From positions 173,215,598-173,279,597 of the forward strand of contig NC_062217.1 of assembly GCF_902686445.1 (NCBI RefSeq): a DNA stretch of 64,000 bases, read 5' to 3'. Below, in pieces: positions 23,007-34,000 of this stretch. This DNA comes from Sciurus carolinensis. Taxonomy: Eukaryota > Chordata > Mammalia > Rodentia > Sciuridae. The translations under genes were made by a program, and so were the position numbers. Numbering within the stretch: position 1 is the first letter of the stretch; each line of letters opens with the position of its first letter. The notes under the pieces are model-generated. The model saw only the letters and a list, made by a program, of their open reading frames with translations, did not search any database and was not told the DNA's origin.

Positions 23007-24139
23007 AACGATGCTTGGTCCTGTTCTGCGGGATGGGCAGTCCTGTCCTGCCCTTCCTAATGACTGCACGATGCAGATTTAGTGGTCAAGGACCAGGGAA
23101 CCTGAAGGCACCAGCATGTGGCGTCAGCATGCCCATTGGTAGAGATATGTCAGAGGAGCTGAACTCACCTCCTGTCAAAGGGACCATGGCAGCCTGGCAG
23201 GCAGAGAGGGAAGCTGGAGAGGATGGAGCTGTCCACACCTGTGCCCCAAAAAGCAGGTTATTGACCACGTGTGGCCCCAAGCACAGGTTGAGTGTGGATT
23301 AGGAAATTTGATGACAGAAGATTTTAGGTACACAGGGACTGAGACTCAGAGCCCTATCCCCAAGCAGATAGATGGTCCCTAAGCATCCCTAAGAGCCAGA
23401 ATTTACACATATTTAAGGTGATGATCTGCCCAAGTTTGCTTGGACAGAAGATTCTCAGGACATAAGACTTTGAAAACTAAGATATAAATTTCTGGGCCAA
23501 GAGGGACCACTTGGTCAGTCCCCTATATCTGGAGCAGCATCTCCTAAATGCAAAGGCTCAGACCATTTGAATGAGCTCATTCATTAAAAACCCAATGCTG
23601 CACCCCAACCCCAAACCTCCTGATTGAAAACTTATTGGGGCAGCTTCCAACAACCCCAGCTAAGCAGCACTTTCCTGACCCATGTGTGTGAACAGCTCCT
23701 GAGAACCATTTTCCTAGAGAAACTAAAAGAAGCAACAGATATGTTGTCACCAAGGAGGAGCTAACTGAGCCCCCCATGGACTGGGACAGACCCCAGGCCC
23801 CACAGAGCTGGAGCCCACTCAAGGGAGACAGACAGTCTCAAGTGGGGGATCTGCAGGGCTAAAAACCTGGGCCTGCCCTGATTGCCAAGACATTAACTAG
23901 GCCAAATATGTTGCATCCTCAACGTGTCTAGATAGGGCAAAGTTACTCTAGGACAAAGCTAACCTAAGATAAGGTAAGTGGTCTCTATTTCAGAAAGTGA
24001 GAGCGAGCTCATGAGAAAGGAGGGTCTGTTCCATTGTAGATGACGCCTGGTGGTGCTTCCTGCCCAAATGCTTCCCAGGGGATGAGAGGCTCCAGTCGGG
24101 AATGATAGCATGGAAAGAACAGAACCAATTTTTCTGGCC
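23007..24139. other. Unique DNA, no gene recognised
   Basis: No convincing open frame or repeat; a donor-like site aag|gtaagtgg near 23,972 lacks a clear acceptor. Confidence 0.4.
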
Positions 24140-24330
24140 ATAAATCACTTTCATCAACACAGTCAAAGCATGTTACCAGCACTCCATGAGGTAGCTACTG
24201 CTGAGCCTGTTGTTAAACAAGACAGCTGAAGCTGGAGTGACTTCCCAAAATCATGTGGTGAAGAACCCATATGGCCAGCACAGCAGACCCCCAAGCCCAG
24301 GTCTTCCTATTATAACCACCCACCACCCAA
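24140..24330 (+). mobile_element. Ancient L2/MIR-class relic
   Basis: A diverged version of the ancient-repeat text: actccatgaggtagctactg, gtgacttcccaaaatcatgt, then aagcccaggtcttcct. The family is uncertain. Confidence 0.45.
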
Positions 24331-24477
24331 AGGCAGTCCATCTTAAATTCTAAAATTATAAGTGTGCTTTATGCAAACCCTCTGAGTGACACGACCTGGA
24401 AGACTTCCTTCAAAGACTACCCAGGGACTTGCCTCCCAGCCATGTCCCACCACCGCCCCAACTGGCCTTTCACTCAG

Positions 24478-24672
24478 CTCCACCCTTAGCTGTGTGACCT
24501 TGAGAAACTTATGTGATCTGTCTGGGCTTCCCTGCCCTGTCCAATTTCAAGAACAGAAATAGCAAATTCCTCACAGGTTGTTGTAAGGATAAAATAAAAT
24601 AAATTAAAAAGAAAGTAAAATAAGAACAGGGGCTATCACATACTAAATGCTCAACAAATGTAAACTATTCAT
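24478..24672 (+). mobile_element. MIR SINE
   Basis: Shows the MIR core and 3' half: tagctgtgtgaccttgagaa, then the ttcctcacaggttgttgtaa and ggataaaat segment, then ctaaatgctcaacaaatgta. Interrupted by a small A-rich expansion at 24,590-24,625. Confidence 0.85.
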
Positions 24673-24949
24673 GCATCTTTATGTCAAAATATACACATTA
24701 GTGACTGCTGGGTTTGCAATATCACAATTTGGTCACAGATCGCCATGAGCTCTGAAAAGAAAGAGAACTTGTCTGTTTTCTTTTCTGCCTGAGGTTTGTT
24801 CTCAGCTGCAATGATCATGAAATTATATTCAATGGCTGGAGGCAGTTACGTCAAAAGGTCTAGCTGAGAACAAAATGAGCAAACTTATTCCCTGGCCTCC
24901 AGAAAACTCTGTAAGTGGAGCAATAGCCATGTTCAATTGAATAATGATA

Positions 24950-25560
24950 GCAACTGTACAGTGCCAACCTTCCACATGTCAAGCATCTTGTGTTCATGAA
25001 CCATTTCATTGCTTACAACAGTCTCACAAATTAATTGGTTCATTCATCAAATATTTACCCTGTGCCTATTAGAGGCCAAGTACTGTACTAGATGGTGGGG
25101 ATACAATCATGAATAAGAGGTACCTGCCCTGCCTTTCCTGAGCTCACACCACTACAGGGGACACATGTGTTGCTCTTCTGCAGGTATTAGTATTGACCCT
25201 CTCTGATAAAAGAGGACTAGGCTCCAATATTTAGTAATGCCCACGTTACATGGCAGGCATGAGATGGCATATGACTTCAAGTTTAGGTCAGTCCAGTTTC
25301 AATGCTCATACACTCTACTACTAGATGGTGTTTATAGCCTACCAGGCTAACTAGAGGAAAAGTCAAATGCAGAAGCAAGATGCAAGAGTATAGAGAAAGA
25401 ACTGCTGAAATTTCATGGAAGGAAGTGGCTAAATGGTTTCAATTGCCTAGACAGGCTTTAGAGACAGTAACTTTCATTTCAGACTTTAAAAGTATTCAGG
25501 TTTCCACAGGCAAGGAAGAAGGTTATTCTAGGCAGGAGGACTAGGATGTGCAAACTGATG
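24950..25560 (+). mobile_element. Ancient repeat relics (L2/MIR-class text)
   Basis: Includes tcatcaaatatttaccctgt, gtactgtactagatggtggg, gatacaatcatgaataagag and the agctcacaccac segment, then further on aggaagaaggttattctagg with gcaggaggactaggatgtgc. All are familiar from old mammalian repeats; I cannot separate the individual elements. Confidence 0.45.
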
Positions 25561-25610
25561 GAGTTTGGAAAGGGAGTCCAGAGACTTGGAGCTGCAGGAG
25601 GTCCACCCAT

Positions 25611-25784
25611 CCTAAAACATCACATCTCTGTGTGGGAGGGGAAGACAAAGATAGAGGCTGGGACCAAGCTGGAGAAACAACTCCAGGCAGCTTGGCAGTG
25701 GCCCTGGACACCATCCCAAAGTGCATGGATTTGACTGGTGGGACCCTGGGGTTTGGGCAGGATGTTGCAGGAGAAGCAGGTGAC
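25611..25784 (+). repeat. Inverted-duplication arm A
   Basis: About 174 bp matching 26,170-26,341 in opposite orientation at roughly 75-85% by eye. The best shared stretches are agtgcatggatttga and gcaggagaagcaggtgac. The arms are separated by about 385 bp. Underlying family looks like an ancient interspersed repeat. Confidence 0.8.
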
Positions 25785-26169
25785 ATGAGGCAATGAGCTA
25801 TCACCTCCTCTTTTCCTCCTTTCTAGCTTGGACCTTTCAAAGAAGCTCTGGCCCAACGTCCCCTTCCCAGGCTGCCCTTGCTTCCATGGTGGGAGAACCA
25901 ACTATCAGCATTCCATGGGTTCATGCCAGTCTTTCTAGCCCTTCCTGAACAGCAACCACTAAGGACGTTATTCCTTCCAAGTTCCCATCCCTGACATCAT
26001 ACAATCATCCCTACCCACCATTTGCAGAAAAGTACAAGTGAATACTGCTTCTTTCTCAATAGAGTGGACACACCAAGTCATGAAGTTGGACATAGATGGA
26101 GTATTCCATCATTACATGGCAGTGATCTTTGCATGACCTAGCCCAAGCAGGCCCAATAAGCACAAAGAA

Positions 26170-26341
26170 GTCACCTGCTTCTCCTGCAATGTCTCTGCCC
26201 AAACCCGAGTCCCACCATTCAAATCCATGCACTTCATGATGGCACCCAGGGCCCTGCCAAGCTGACTGGGCTCGTTTCTTCAGTATTGTCCCAGTCTCTA
26301 ACTTGGCCGTTCTTTCTCCCACTGAGATATGACATTCTAGG
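26170..26341 (-). repeat. Inverted-duplication arm B
   Basis: Partner of arm A at 25,611-25,784. Homology starts at the tcacctgcttctcctgc end facing the loop and stops at about 26,341. Confidence 0.8.
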
Positions 26342-26869
26342 CCCAAATGCCCTTGGTCCCATTTCTGATGCCTGCCTCTGTCTCTCAGTCTGCACCTGTG
26401 GCCTCATGGACAGTCCCCTGCAATCAGCTAGCAGACAAAGAGAAGAGTTGAACTGTTTGCAGATGGTCCTGTATGACATGGAAGTTCCATCCCACAGTGG
26501 ACAATGCATTCTGGGACATGTTGAATTCCTCCCAGGGTACAGAACTTCAAGCATTGCTCCTAATGGTCACTTTTCCTAGAAGGAAATACAGGTAGAAAAT
26601 TGAGTATATGCCAATTCATGGGCTGTGGCCAATGTCTTGACTGAATGGTTAGGGACTTGGAAAGGGTTGTGACTGGTACACCAGTGATAAGGAAACTCGG
26701 GGGAGCAGTTTGTAAATAGATCTCTCCAAATGGGAAAAAAGGAAAGATATCCATGCACCTCATGAGCACGCACTGAAGAGCAGCCTCAGTAGAGGGAGAG
26801 CTTTACAGTCAAGAAGGTAGGATGACTGTTCTTGGGACACAAGTCAGTTTCCTCTCTAGCACCCTGTCA

Positions 26870-27400
26870 TCATGAACAGGTACATGAAGAAAGTGGGCAT
26901 GGTGACAGGGATGGAGGTCACACACGGGCTTGGTGACATAGACCTCCACTCTCACGGCTGGCCCAGCCATGCTATTGCTGAGCACTCAACTTACTGGCAA
27001 CAGAGAGCAGTGGTGGTCCCCACTATGGTACTGTACCTTGGTGGCCCTGCCAACTGCTGGTGGACAGCTTCTGTCATGAAGTGGGCAGTGTTTTGTTCTT
27101 ACTGCATAGATACTTACTCTACATACAGTTTTGTCTTCCTTTTAGGTAACACCTCAGCCAAAACTGCCATCCATGAACTTACAGAACTTCTCCATCATCA
27201 TAGTATTCTACATGTCACTGTTTACAGTAAACTCACTTCACAGCCAATGAAATGTGGAAAGGGCTCAGAGTCATGAATTCACAGGTCTTATCCTATTCCT
27301 CACCATCCTGAAGCAGCTGACTTGATGGAATGATGGAATGGCCTTTCAAAAGCAGTTATGGCACCAGTTCGATGACAGGACCTTGCAGGGTTGGGACAAG
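26870..27400 (+). pseudogene. ERVL integrase remnant, broken
   Basis: Integrases of this family insert retroviral DNA into the host genome through a zinc-binding N-terminal domain and a D,D-x35-E catalytic core. Here one 134-codon frame (26,872-27,276) covers the end of the N-terminal domain and the start of the core, and the segment carrying the third acidic position follows in another frame at about 27,300. The CxxC half of the zinc-binding motif is missing in the open frame, the first core aspartate is still readable (in YCIDTYS), and the second is not at its expected place. The frame stops early. It cannot encode a working enzyme. Confidence 0.7.
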
Positions 27401-27539
27401 GTACTCCAGAACTCTGAATGTGCTCTGAATCAGCATCAAAAGTACAGTGCAATTTCTCTCATACCCAGAACTCATGGGTCCATGAATCAAGGGATGTACT
27501 GTTAGCCCTAGTAGCCTACTAGCAACATTTTTGCTTCTT

Positions 27540-27800
27540 GTTCCAATGGCTCAGGCCCTGCAGATCTAGAGGTTTTAGTTTAAAAGGGAAGACACAATAG
27601 TGATTCCAAGACACCACCTGAACATTCTGGGTTCCTTGAGCTCTAAATCATTAGGAAAGGAGGGAATTTACTACAAGGACTGAGTGAGTGATCCCCAAAA
27701 CCAAGAAAAAGTTGGTTCCACAATGGAAATAATGAAATCTATCTGGAATACAGGAGATCCCTCAAGGTGTCTCTTAGTATTTCCATGCCCGTGATTAAGG
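27540..27800 (+). pseudogene. ERVL dUTPase-like domain remnant, broken
   Basis: ERVL elements carry a dUTPase (dUTP to dUMP and pyrophosphate) downstream of integrase. This stretch keeps the order of that region at the nucleotide level, ending in tctatctggaatacaggaga and tgtctcttagtatttccatg, but it has lost several segments, including most of the part holding the family's active-site motif, and has no open frame longer than a few dozen codons. Identification is by position and residual similarity and is moderately sure. Confidence 0.5.
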
Positions 27801-28289
27801 TCAGCCCAGGCAGGACTACTAATGGCCAAGACCCCTTAAACAATGGGTCTCTTCACCAGATAAAGATCCATAACCAGCTTAGGCCTTTGTTGAGAGCAAA
27901 GTAAATATGGAATGAGAACAAGAACGAGGTAATTCTAAATACCAGCTACCACCACATGACCTATTGCAGAAATAAAATTGGTAATTGCCATTAGTGTTTC
28001 CTCCCTATTTGATCAAGAATGTGTATGTGTCTTTTTCTCCCCTTTATCCCTTTATCGTGTGATGTTTTGACTTTTATGATAATATTACAATATTGTTATC
28101 TTTGCATAGTAGTGTTTAAGTTTTAAACTATGAAGAGAAGAAAAAACCTCACAAGCATGTCATTCCTCCCCTGGAAGCAGGGTGGGTGCATTCCACAGGA
28201 CAGTCCCAACAGGCAGAATTGTGACCTTGTTGTTGTCTCTATTTGGAAATTAAATATGGTTTAAGGAGATGTGTATAAGTGCTGCATTG

Positions 28290-28450
28290 GCAGTGGGGGG
28301 CTTGTGTTTCATGTGTCAACAAGACGGGGCCATCTGGTACACAGGTATTGAGTTGAAATTATTGTGTGTGTTCCTGTGAGAATATTTTTGGATGAAATTA
28401 GTATTTAAATTGATAGAACCGAAATCTGCCAGCTCATAGAGAGTTCATCC
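28290..28450 (+). mobile_element. MLT2-type LTR, 5' part (ERVL 3' LTR)
   Basis: Reads ttcatgtgtcaacaagacgg, then tgttcctgtgagaatatttt, then tggatgaaattagtattt, the 5' half of an MLT2 LTR, directly downstream of the ERVL pol remnant in the same orientation. The LTR probably starts somewhat before 28,290, and its 3' half is not recognisable. Confidence 0.65.
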
Positions 28451-28779
28451 TGGCTTCTATTTGGCACCATGCAGACACCATCACTGTGGCAGAATGAGGA
28501 AGCGTACCAACTGCCATGTTTACCAGGAGCCATCCGTGAGAGAGGGAGAGGGAGAAGAGACTGGTGAGGATGGTGACCTGTCTTTTAGTTTGGAGAGAGG
28601 TAATAACCAAGAAGAGTTACGTCTTCAGCAACTTCTCTGGCAATCAAGGACAAGGTCTGGGCCACCAGAACGCAGCACTGTTCTCATCAATGTTAAACTT
28701 CTTCAAAAAGCTGGGCCTTGAGCAATTCAACTCATTCCAAGATAAGTAATTTTCCAAAGGAATAAGCAAATAAGCAGAG
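28451..28779. other. Unassigned DNA after the MLT2 piece
   Basis: May contain the diverged rest of the LTR, but I see no firm match. No gene. Confidence 0.4.
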
Positions 28780-29900
28780 AATATATTTAAATTACCTCTT
28801 TAAAAGGGAGACAATGAACAGGAAAACACATGGTAAACAAAGAATATTCACTGTTCAATATTAAAAAGTTTACCATGGGTGGATGAAAACTTAACAAACA
28901 TGCCCGTGAATTTTTTAAAAGTTAGTGAAATAATTACTTCTTATATACAAAAATCTAAAAGAAGAGCAGATTTTTTAAACACAATTTTTTTCTTAAATTA
29001 TTTCTTATACTTTTTCTTAAATTTTTTCAAAATTATTTCTTAAATACAAAATTTCAAAGCAGGGCAAATAAATAATTATTTCCCAAAGACAAAAATCTCA
29101 AGGAGTTTAGAAAATACATGAATAGGCAGCAGCAGGAGAAGAAATGAGAGGAAAAAAAGGAGTGAATCAAAAAACAAAACCTTCGTAGAAATGAGGGCAA
29201 CATTGACAGCACCATCAAGACCTGTGACTGACATGCTCACAGATGGATTCCTGGAGCAGACGTTGAAAAACTGGAACAGAAAAGAAAACCACTTTGAGTT
29301 ATAATGCAAGAAAACTTTACAGAAAATAAAAGGCAACTTGAACCTACAGACAGAAAGAGTACACTGTGGACCAAGAGAAATGATACTGAGTGATCAATAA
29401 CAAGACACATGCTAGTAAAGTTATTGATCCTCCAAAAGAAGAAAGAATCCTTTGGGGATCTAGAAGATTTACCAGCCCTAAGAACCATTTGAGGAGAGAA
29501 GGCTGGAGCATTCAGGATTTGGAGCCGTAGAGCCACCCCCACATCCCCAGGGAGGGAAGTGTTCCTGAACAAGCAGAGGTGAGCATACAAATGTTATGAC
29601 TCTTTTAACAGAAAAATAGTTCCAGTAGCTGGGCAGCCAAGAGGAGGAGTGGGCTAGAAATAGTGTTGGTTCACTCTCTTCCTCATTGTTCATGTTAGAA
29701 CAAAGATGTCTCCCATTAGAAGACCATAAATCAAGTAATATGTAAAAGTGTACCTACAGACACACGGGCAATAAATGCAAACATTAGGAAAGTAACAGAA
29801 TTTACTAAATCTGGATAGAGGGAGGTTACAGAGTCTTCATGTAGATGTGTACCTTTCTTGTCATTTATAAAAAATATTTATCATTGTTATAAAACAATAA
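28780..29900 (+). mobile_element. HAL1/old L1 relic
   Basis: A-rich sense-strand text with the HAL1 signature at 29,300-29,480: aggcaacttgaacctacaga, gtggaccaagagaaatgata, cctccaaaagaagaaagaat. The first 250 bp are low-complexity A/T and only tentatively included. No functional frame remains. Confidence 0.6.
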
Positions 29901-30019
29901 AATAGCTTACTTTGAAAAACACTTCTGATGGAAAACCAGTGGTATCAACTTCACTAACAAAGGATGATCACAGGTGGCAGTTTCAATGGATCACACATTT
30001 ACATGTGAAGCTAAGTAGC

Positions 30020-30200
30020 ACATTACACCATACCTGCCAATCCTCACCATAACCCTGCAAGGCAGGTATAGATTTTATGTCCCATGGTTCAGAAGAGGGA
30101 AACTGAAAAATTACAAGGACACACAGCTAGGAAATCACAAAGCTGGAACTTGAACTGGGGTTTCACTGGCTGCAAATTGTGTGCTCTCAAACCCAGCAAA
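30020..30200 (+). mobile_element. Ancient L2/MIR-class relic
   Basis: Clear ancient-repeat text: caatcctcaccataaccctg, caaggcaggtatagatttta, gaagagggaaactgaaaaat, acacagctaggaaatcacaa, tggaacttgaactggg. Confidence 0.7.
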
Positions 30201-30989
30201 TCTCTCTTAAAGGTTTGGAGTGAGTTTATTTTGCATAAGAACATTTGCATACTGTTGACACCAAATTTTAAAGATTATTCTTGACCTGGCAAGTTTCTCA
30301 GACTGAAATGTCTCTTTTCTCCAATCTGTGTTGATTCAAATGTTTCTCATTCAAGGTCAAACTCACACCCAAACTCACACCCAACACACAGCATCATTCC
30401 TTCCCACCCAGGAATCACCAATCTTGGCTTATTGGACAGGTCACAGCTCAGGAACCCTTAGAGACTGCACTGCCACCCAGTCCTCTAAAAGAACTGACCA
30501 TTCAGAAACCCAGCACTGTGCCTTGACCAAAAAAATGGTGGACACTTTAGAAATAACATTGAATTTTGACATTAGGCTTACCAGTTGACCCACTTGTGTT
30601 TTCTGGACTATTTTATCTTGACACTTTGAGTTATCTGGAGCAAAAAAGTTTGACACTATGCCAATGTGTGGGGCTGAGCATATATAAAAGCATGATTTTC
30701 CCCTAAACTTATTTCTGGGGTGGGGAAATTTTTTTCAAAGAAAAACAAGGAGAAATAAGACTCAGATGATTGCAGAAAAAAAACACAAATTCTGTGCAGC
30801 CTCCATAAGTTCAGGATCTCATTAGGGATTTTAAAAATCCAGAGCTGACATTCAGTTGTGCAGTTTGCAGAGACTCCACATTTCTTCTGTCCTTTTTGTT
30901 GGATGGTGGGTGAGCAAGAGGGTGAAAAAAAGGCATGTTTTTCTGTTAATTGTCTACCTCCCAAAGTCTCCAAATATTGACTTGAATAT
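30201..30989. other. Unique DNA, no gene recognised
   Basis: Short frames only, with a small CA-rich stretch at 30,357-30,392. Confidence 0.4.
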
Positions 30990-31042
30990 TCTCCTCCTCC
31001 TCCTCCTTCTCCTCCTCCTTCTTCTTCTTCACTTCTTCTTCT
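30990..31042 (+). repeat. (CTC/CTT)n polypyrimidine microsatellite
   Basis: About 50 bp of CTC then CTT units, a polypurine/polypyrimidine tract. Confidence 0.9.
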
Positions 31043-34000
31043 AAGCTTCTAGGAGAAGAGCTACAAGAGATTAAGGAAATGGCTTTTAATTTTTTCTCTC
31101 CATCTACATATTATTTATCTCTATTTCTCTAATACCCTTTGCTTCTGGAGTAGGATCTCAAAAGCTAATGACACAGATGGAAGCAGACTTAGAAACCAGG
31201 TCTTCCACCTTGAATTTTACCCCATAAAATTACTAAATAAAGGCAATTCTTCTTTTCCTGCACAGAACACACTTCCGTATCCTGAAAGTTCTGCTTGCTG
31301 TTTCCTTTCAATTCAGGAGCATGATCCTCTCTGGAAAGCAGGAGGTCTTTTCTTCAGGACTTCTCAGTTCCCCTGGCCAGATGCTGGAAGATGCAGGCAG
31401 AATGCAGAAGTCAAGTGCCCTTATGGAGCCTGGAATCCTCATGGAGAAAATCTCATCCATGAAGTTCCATTCTTTGTCACTGTATAAATTGGGATGACAG
31501 CTTTTTAGGAAATATCTAAGCAAGGGAAATAAGTAAATAAAATGCAAACTCTACAGGGTAAACAAGTTCAGATAAATCAACATCTTCCCTTGCCTCAGAG
31601 GCCCACAGAAGGCCTCCAGCTGGAGCCTCCCTTTGAAGCTCTCCCTGCCTTTCTCCAGAGGAACAGCAGGGTTATCCAAGGTTCTCCAGGTTCCTGGTCC
31701 ACCTCTCCTTCATCATCTATGGAGCGCCTATCCCAGGCTTCAAATTATGGACAACAAGCAGGAAGAAGTGCTGAATACAGATGCCCTCATGACTTGCTCT
31801 CCAGTCCTACTACATAAGTGCTGGGTCAAGGGCTTGCCAAGTGCTGCAATCGCCAGGTGGACAACCTTTCCTTCCACTTGCTCTGCAGTGCTGCTGGACC
31901 TGAGAGCAGAAGCAGGAGGACCAAGTGATAGCTCAGTGAGTGCTGCATCGTGGCTGGTGGCTCAGGATGCCTGAAGGAAGAGAGGTGCTTCTAGGGAGAA
32001 GGCAGCTCACCTCCAGTGAGACAGGAGAGAGACTGGTCTACAGAGCAGAGGCCAGGTGAAGCACTGCGAGATCAAAGCCTCCCGATGAACTGGCAAATAC
32101 AAGCCTTTTTCAAAGGCTTCTGCAAGAGTCTTTCTCTGAGTTAGATGCCCTGTTTTTGCAGATGGGGACAAGATGACCTGGAACCAAAAGAATTTGAAGC
32201 AAAGTGACCATTCAGAGAAAATGATTCCTAACTTGGGGACAGCAGAAATGTCTAAAACACTAGTAATGTGTATTGTGGCAAACCGCATAAAACAAATGTT
32301 GGAAGACCTGCTTTCTATGTGCTACATTGTACTTTTATGCATGTACACTGTGTGAACAAGAGGGTTAAAAGTTAAACAGTTGCCCAGGACTAAGGGAAAG
32401 CACAGGCACAGGTAGGAAATGGGTTTCTTGACTCCCAAAATATTACTATATGTTTTTAGCAGGAACTCACAGGCAACAGGGTGAAAAAATGTCTTTCCTT
32501 AAGGTGCAGGCAGGGTATTATGAAATTGGACTGCTTTAATGTCTGAAATAGCCATCTGACCTTTAATCCAAAGTCATAAATTTATCATTGTCTGAAATTG
32601 GTGGATTATCATTCTTGTTGAGGCCAGTCTTTTGGATTTAGCATTTACAGAATTCTTAGTCTCCAGTGCATGAAGAGACTTAAAATCCACTGGGGTACCC
32701 TGGAAAATGGTTGAATAAAAAGGAATTAGCAAGTTTGAAACCAGGATGTGTTACACTACTGAAGGATGTAACAAAGGCAAGAGAAAATCAATGCCTGGTG
32801 AATTCAAGTGGTCTATACTTCATAAAATGATAAATACCTAGGAGCCATGTTTGTGTATAATGAATTACAACCCTTCCACATTCACCTTAGTAACATTTTA
32901 CAGGGGTTGTATTTTACTCCCAACTACCAATTATGTCATCATTCTGGCATTTAACTGGACATAATGATACGCAGTCAACCCATTCTTGTAACATAATTCA
33001 TTGCTTAAAAGTGTTTGTAAAGTTAGATTGCATTCTACATACACATAATGACTCTGATATTGCTATTAAATTTTACAGATTACAGTTTAGTAAACCTCAA
33101 AAATCTCCTGTTGGTTTCTGTGTATCTTATTAATCCTAAAGGAAAAGATGCTCAGCTATTTAAATGTCAATAAATGTACAACCCTGTAAAATGCAGGCAT
33201 TGTGAACTCCATTATGCAATACCCCACCTACCATTTTAGTGGGAGACAGAGGCTTCCTTTTTAAACTGTTGAAGGCAGGTTGTTTGGATCCTCACTTCTG
33301 CCACAGTGTTATATCACCTATTAAAATATGAAAACCCTAAAAAGTGCAGGCAGGTGTGCCACTTCACCCTGCATCCTCTGGCTCCGTTCCTTCCCTCCAC
33401 TTATTAGGCTCAGAGAAGAAACCACTACTGCACCATTGGTGTACATTTATTCATTTTAATTTAGGTCTGAGAAAAAGCAAGAATTCAGATCTTTTTATAA
33501 GCTTGTGAGGTCACCAAATTTAAATTAAGCTTCTGCCTGTAAATCACATTTATAAAAGCATTATATGAAGGGAAATTTTTATGAACGCTTAAAATGCATG
33601 GAATCCAGATTTTACTGTCAAACAGCTCAATTAAACAAATTGAATTTTTAAGCAACAAAAGGTAATTGAACAGAATGAGGAACAGAGTACGATCTGAAAC
33701 CTGGGCCTTTCTAAGTGATGGCCAGCACCTCCACCACTGCCTTCTCTTTATTTGTGGCTTGGGCGGTTGGAGGATGCTGACAGGGCTGTGACAAAAGGAG
33801 GAAAACGTTTGCTGTTGAAAGAGTTTTTGGCTCCCAATAAATCATCTGTCACTTCATCACAGGCCAGTAGATAATGAGCAATAAAGTTTTCACAACTCGG
33901 GGAATGAGGACACAGACACAAGAAATATAGCTAAAGCCGAGCCTGGGTTTTCTAAGTGTGAGGTGCTTTGAATAAGGAGCAATCCTAAGATTTCCTTAGA

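Larger units (their letters stand above)
26380..28289 (+). mobile_element. Decayed ERVL provirus, pol 3' region
   Basis: Sequence from about 26,590 onward follows an ERVL (class III endogenous retrovirus) internal region in order: the RNase H/integrase boundary, integrase, then the dUTPase-type domain that ERVL carries downstream of integrase. An MLT2 LTR piece follows. Many stops, frameshifts and deletions are present. The 26,380-26,590 part is assigned with less certainty. No 5' LTR or gag was recognised. Confidence 0.75.

Noticed and set aside
27130..27160. Second ratchet-like site, cttccttttag|gtaaca
   Set aside because: It lies inside the ERVL integrase remnant and its donor is weak; the match is expected from retroviral coding sequence drift.
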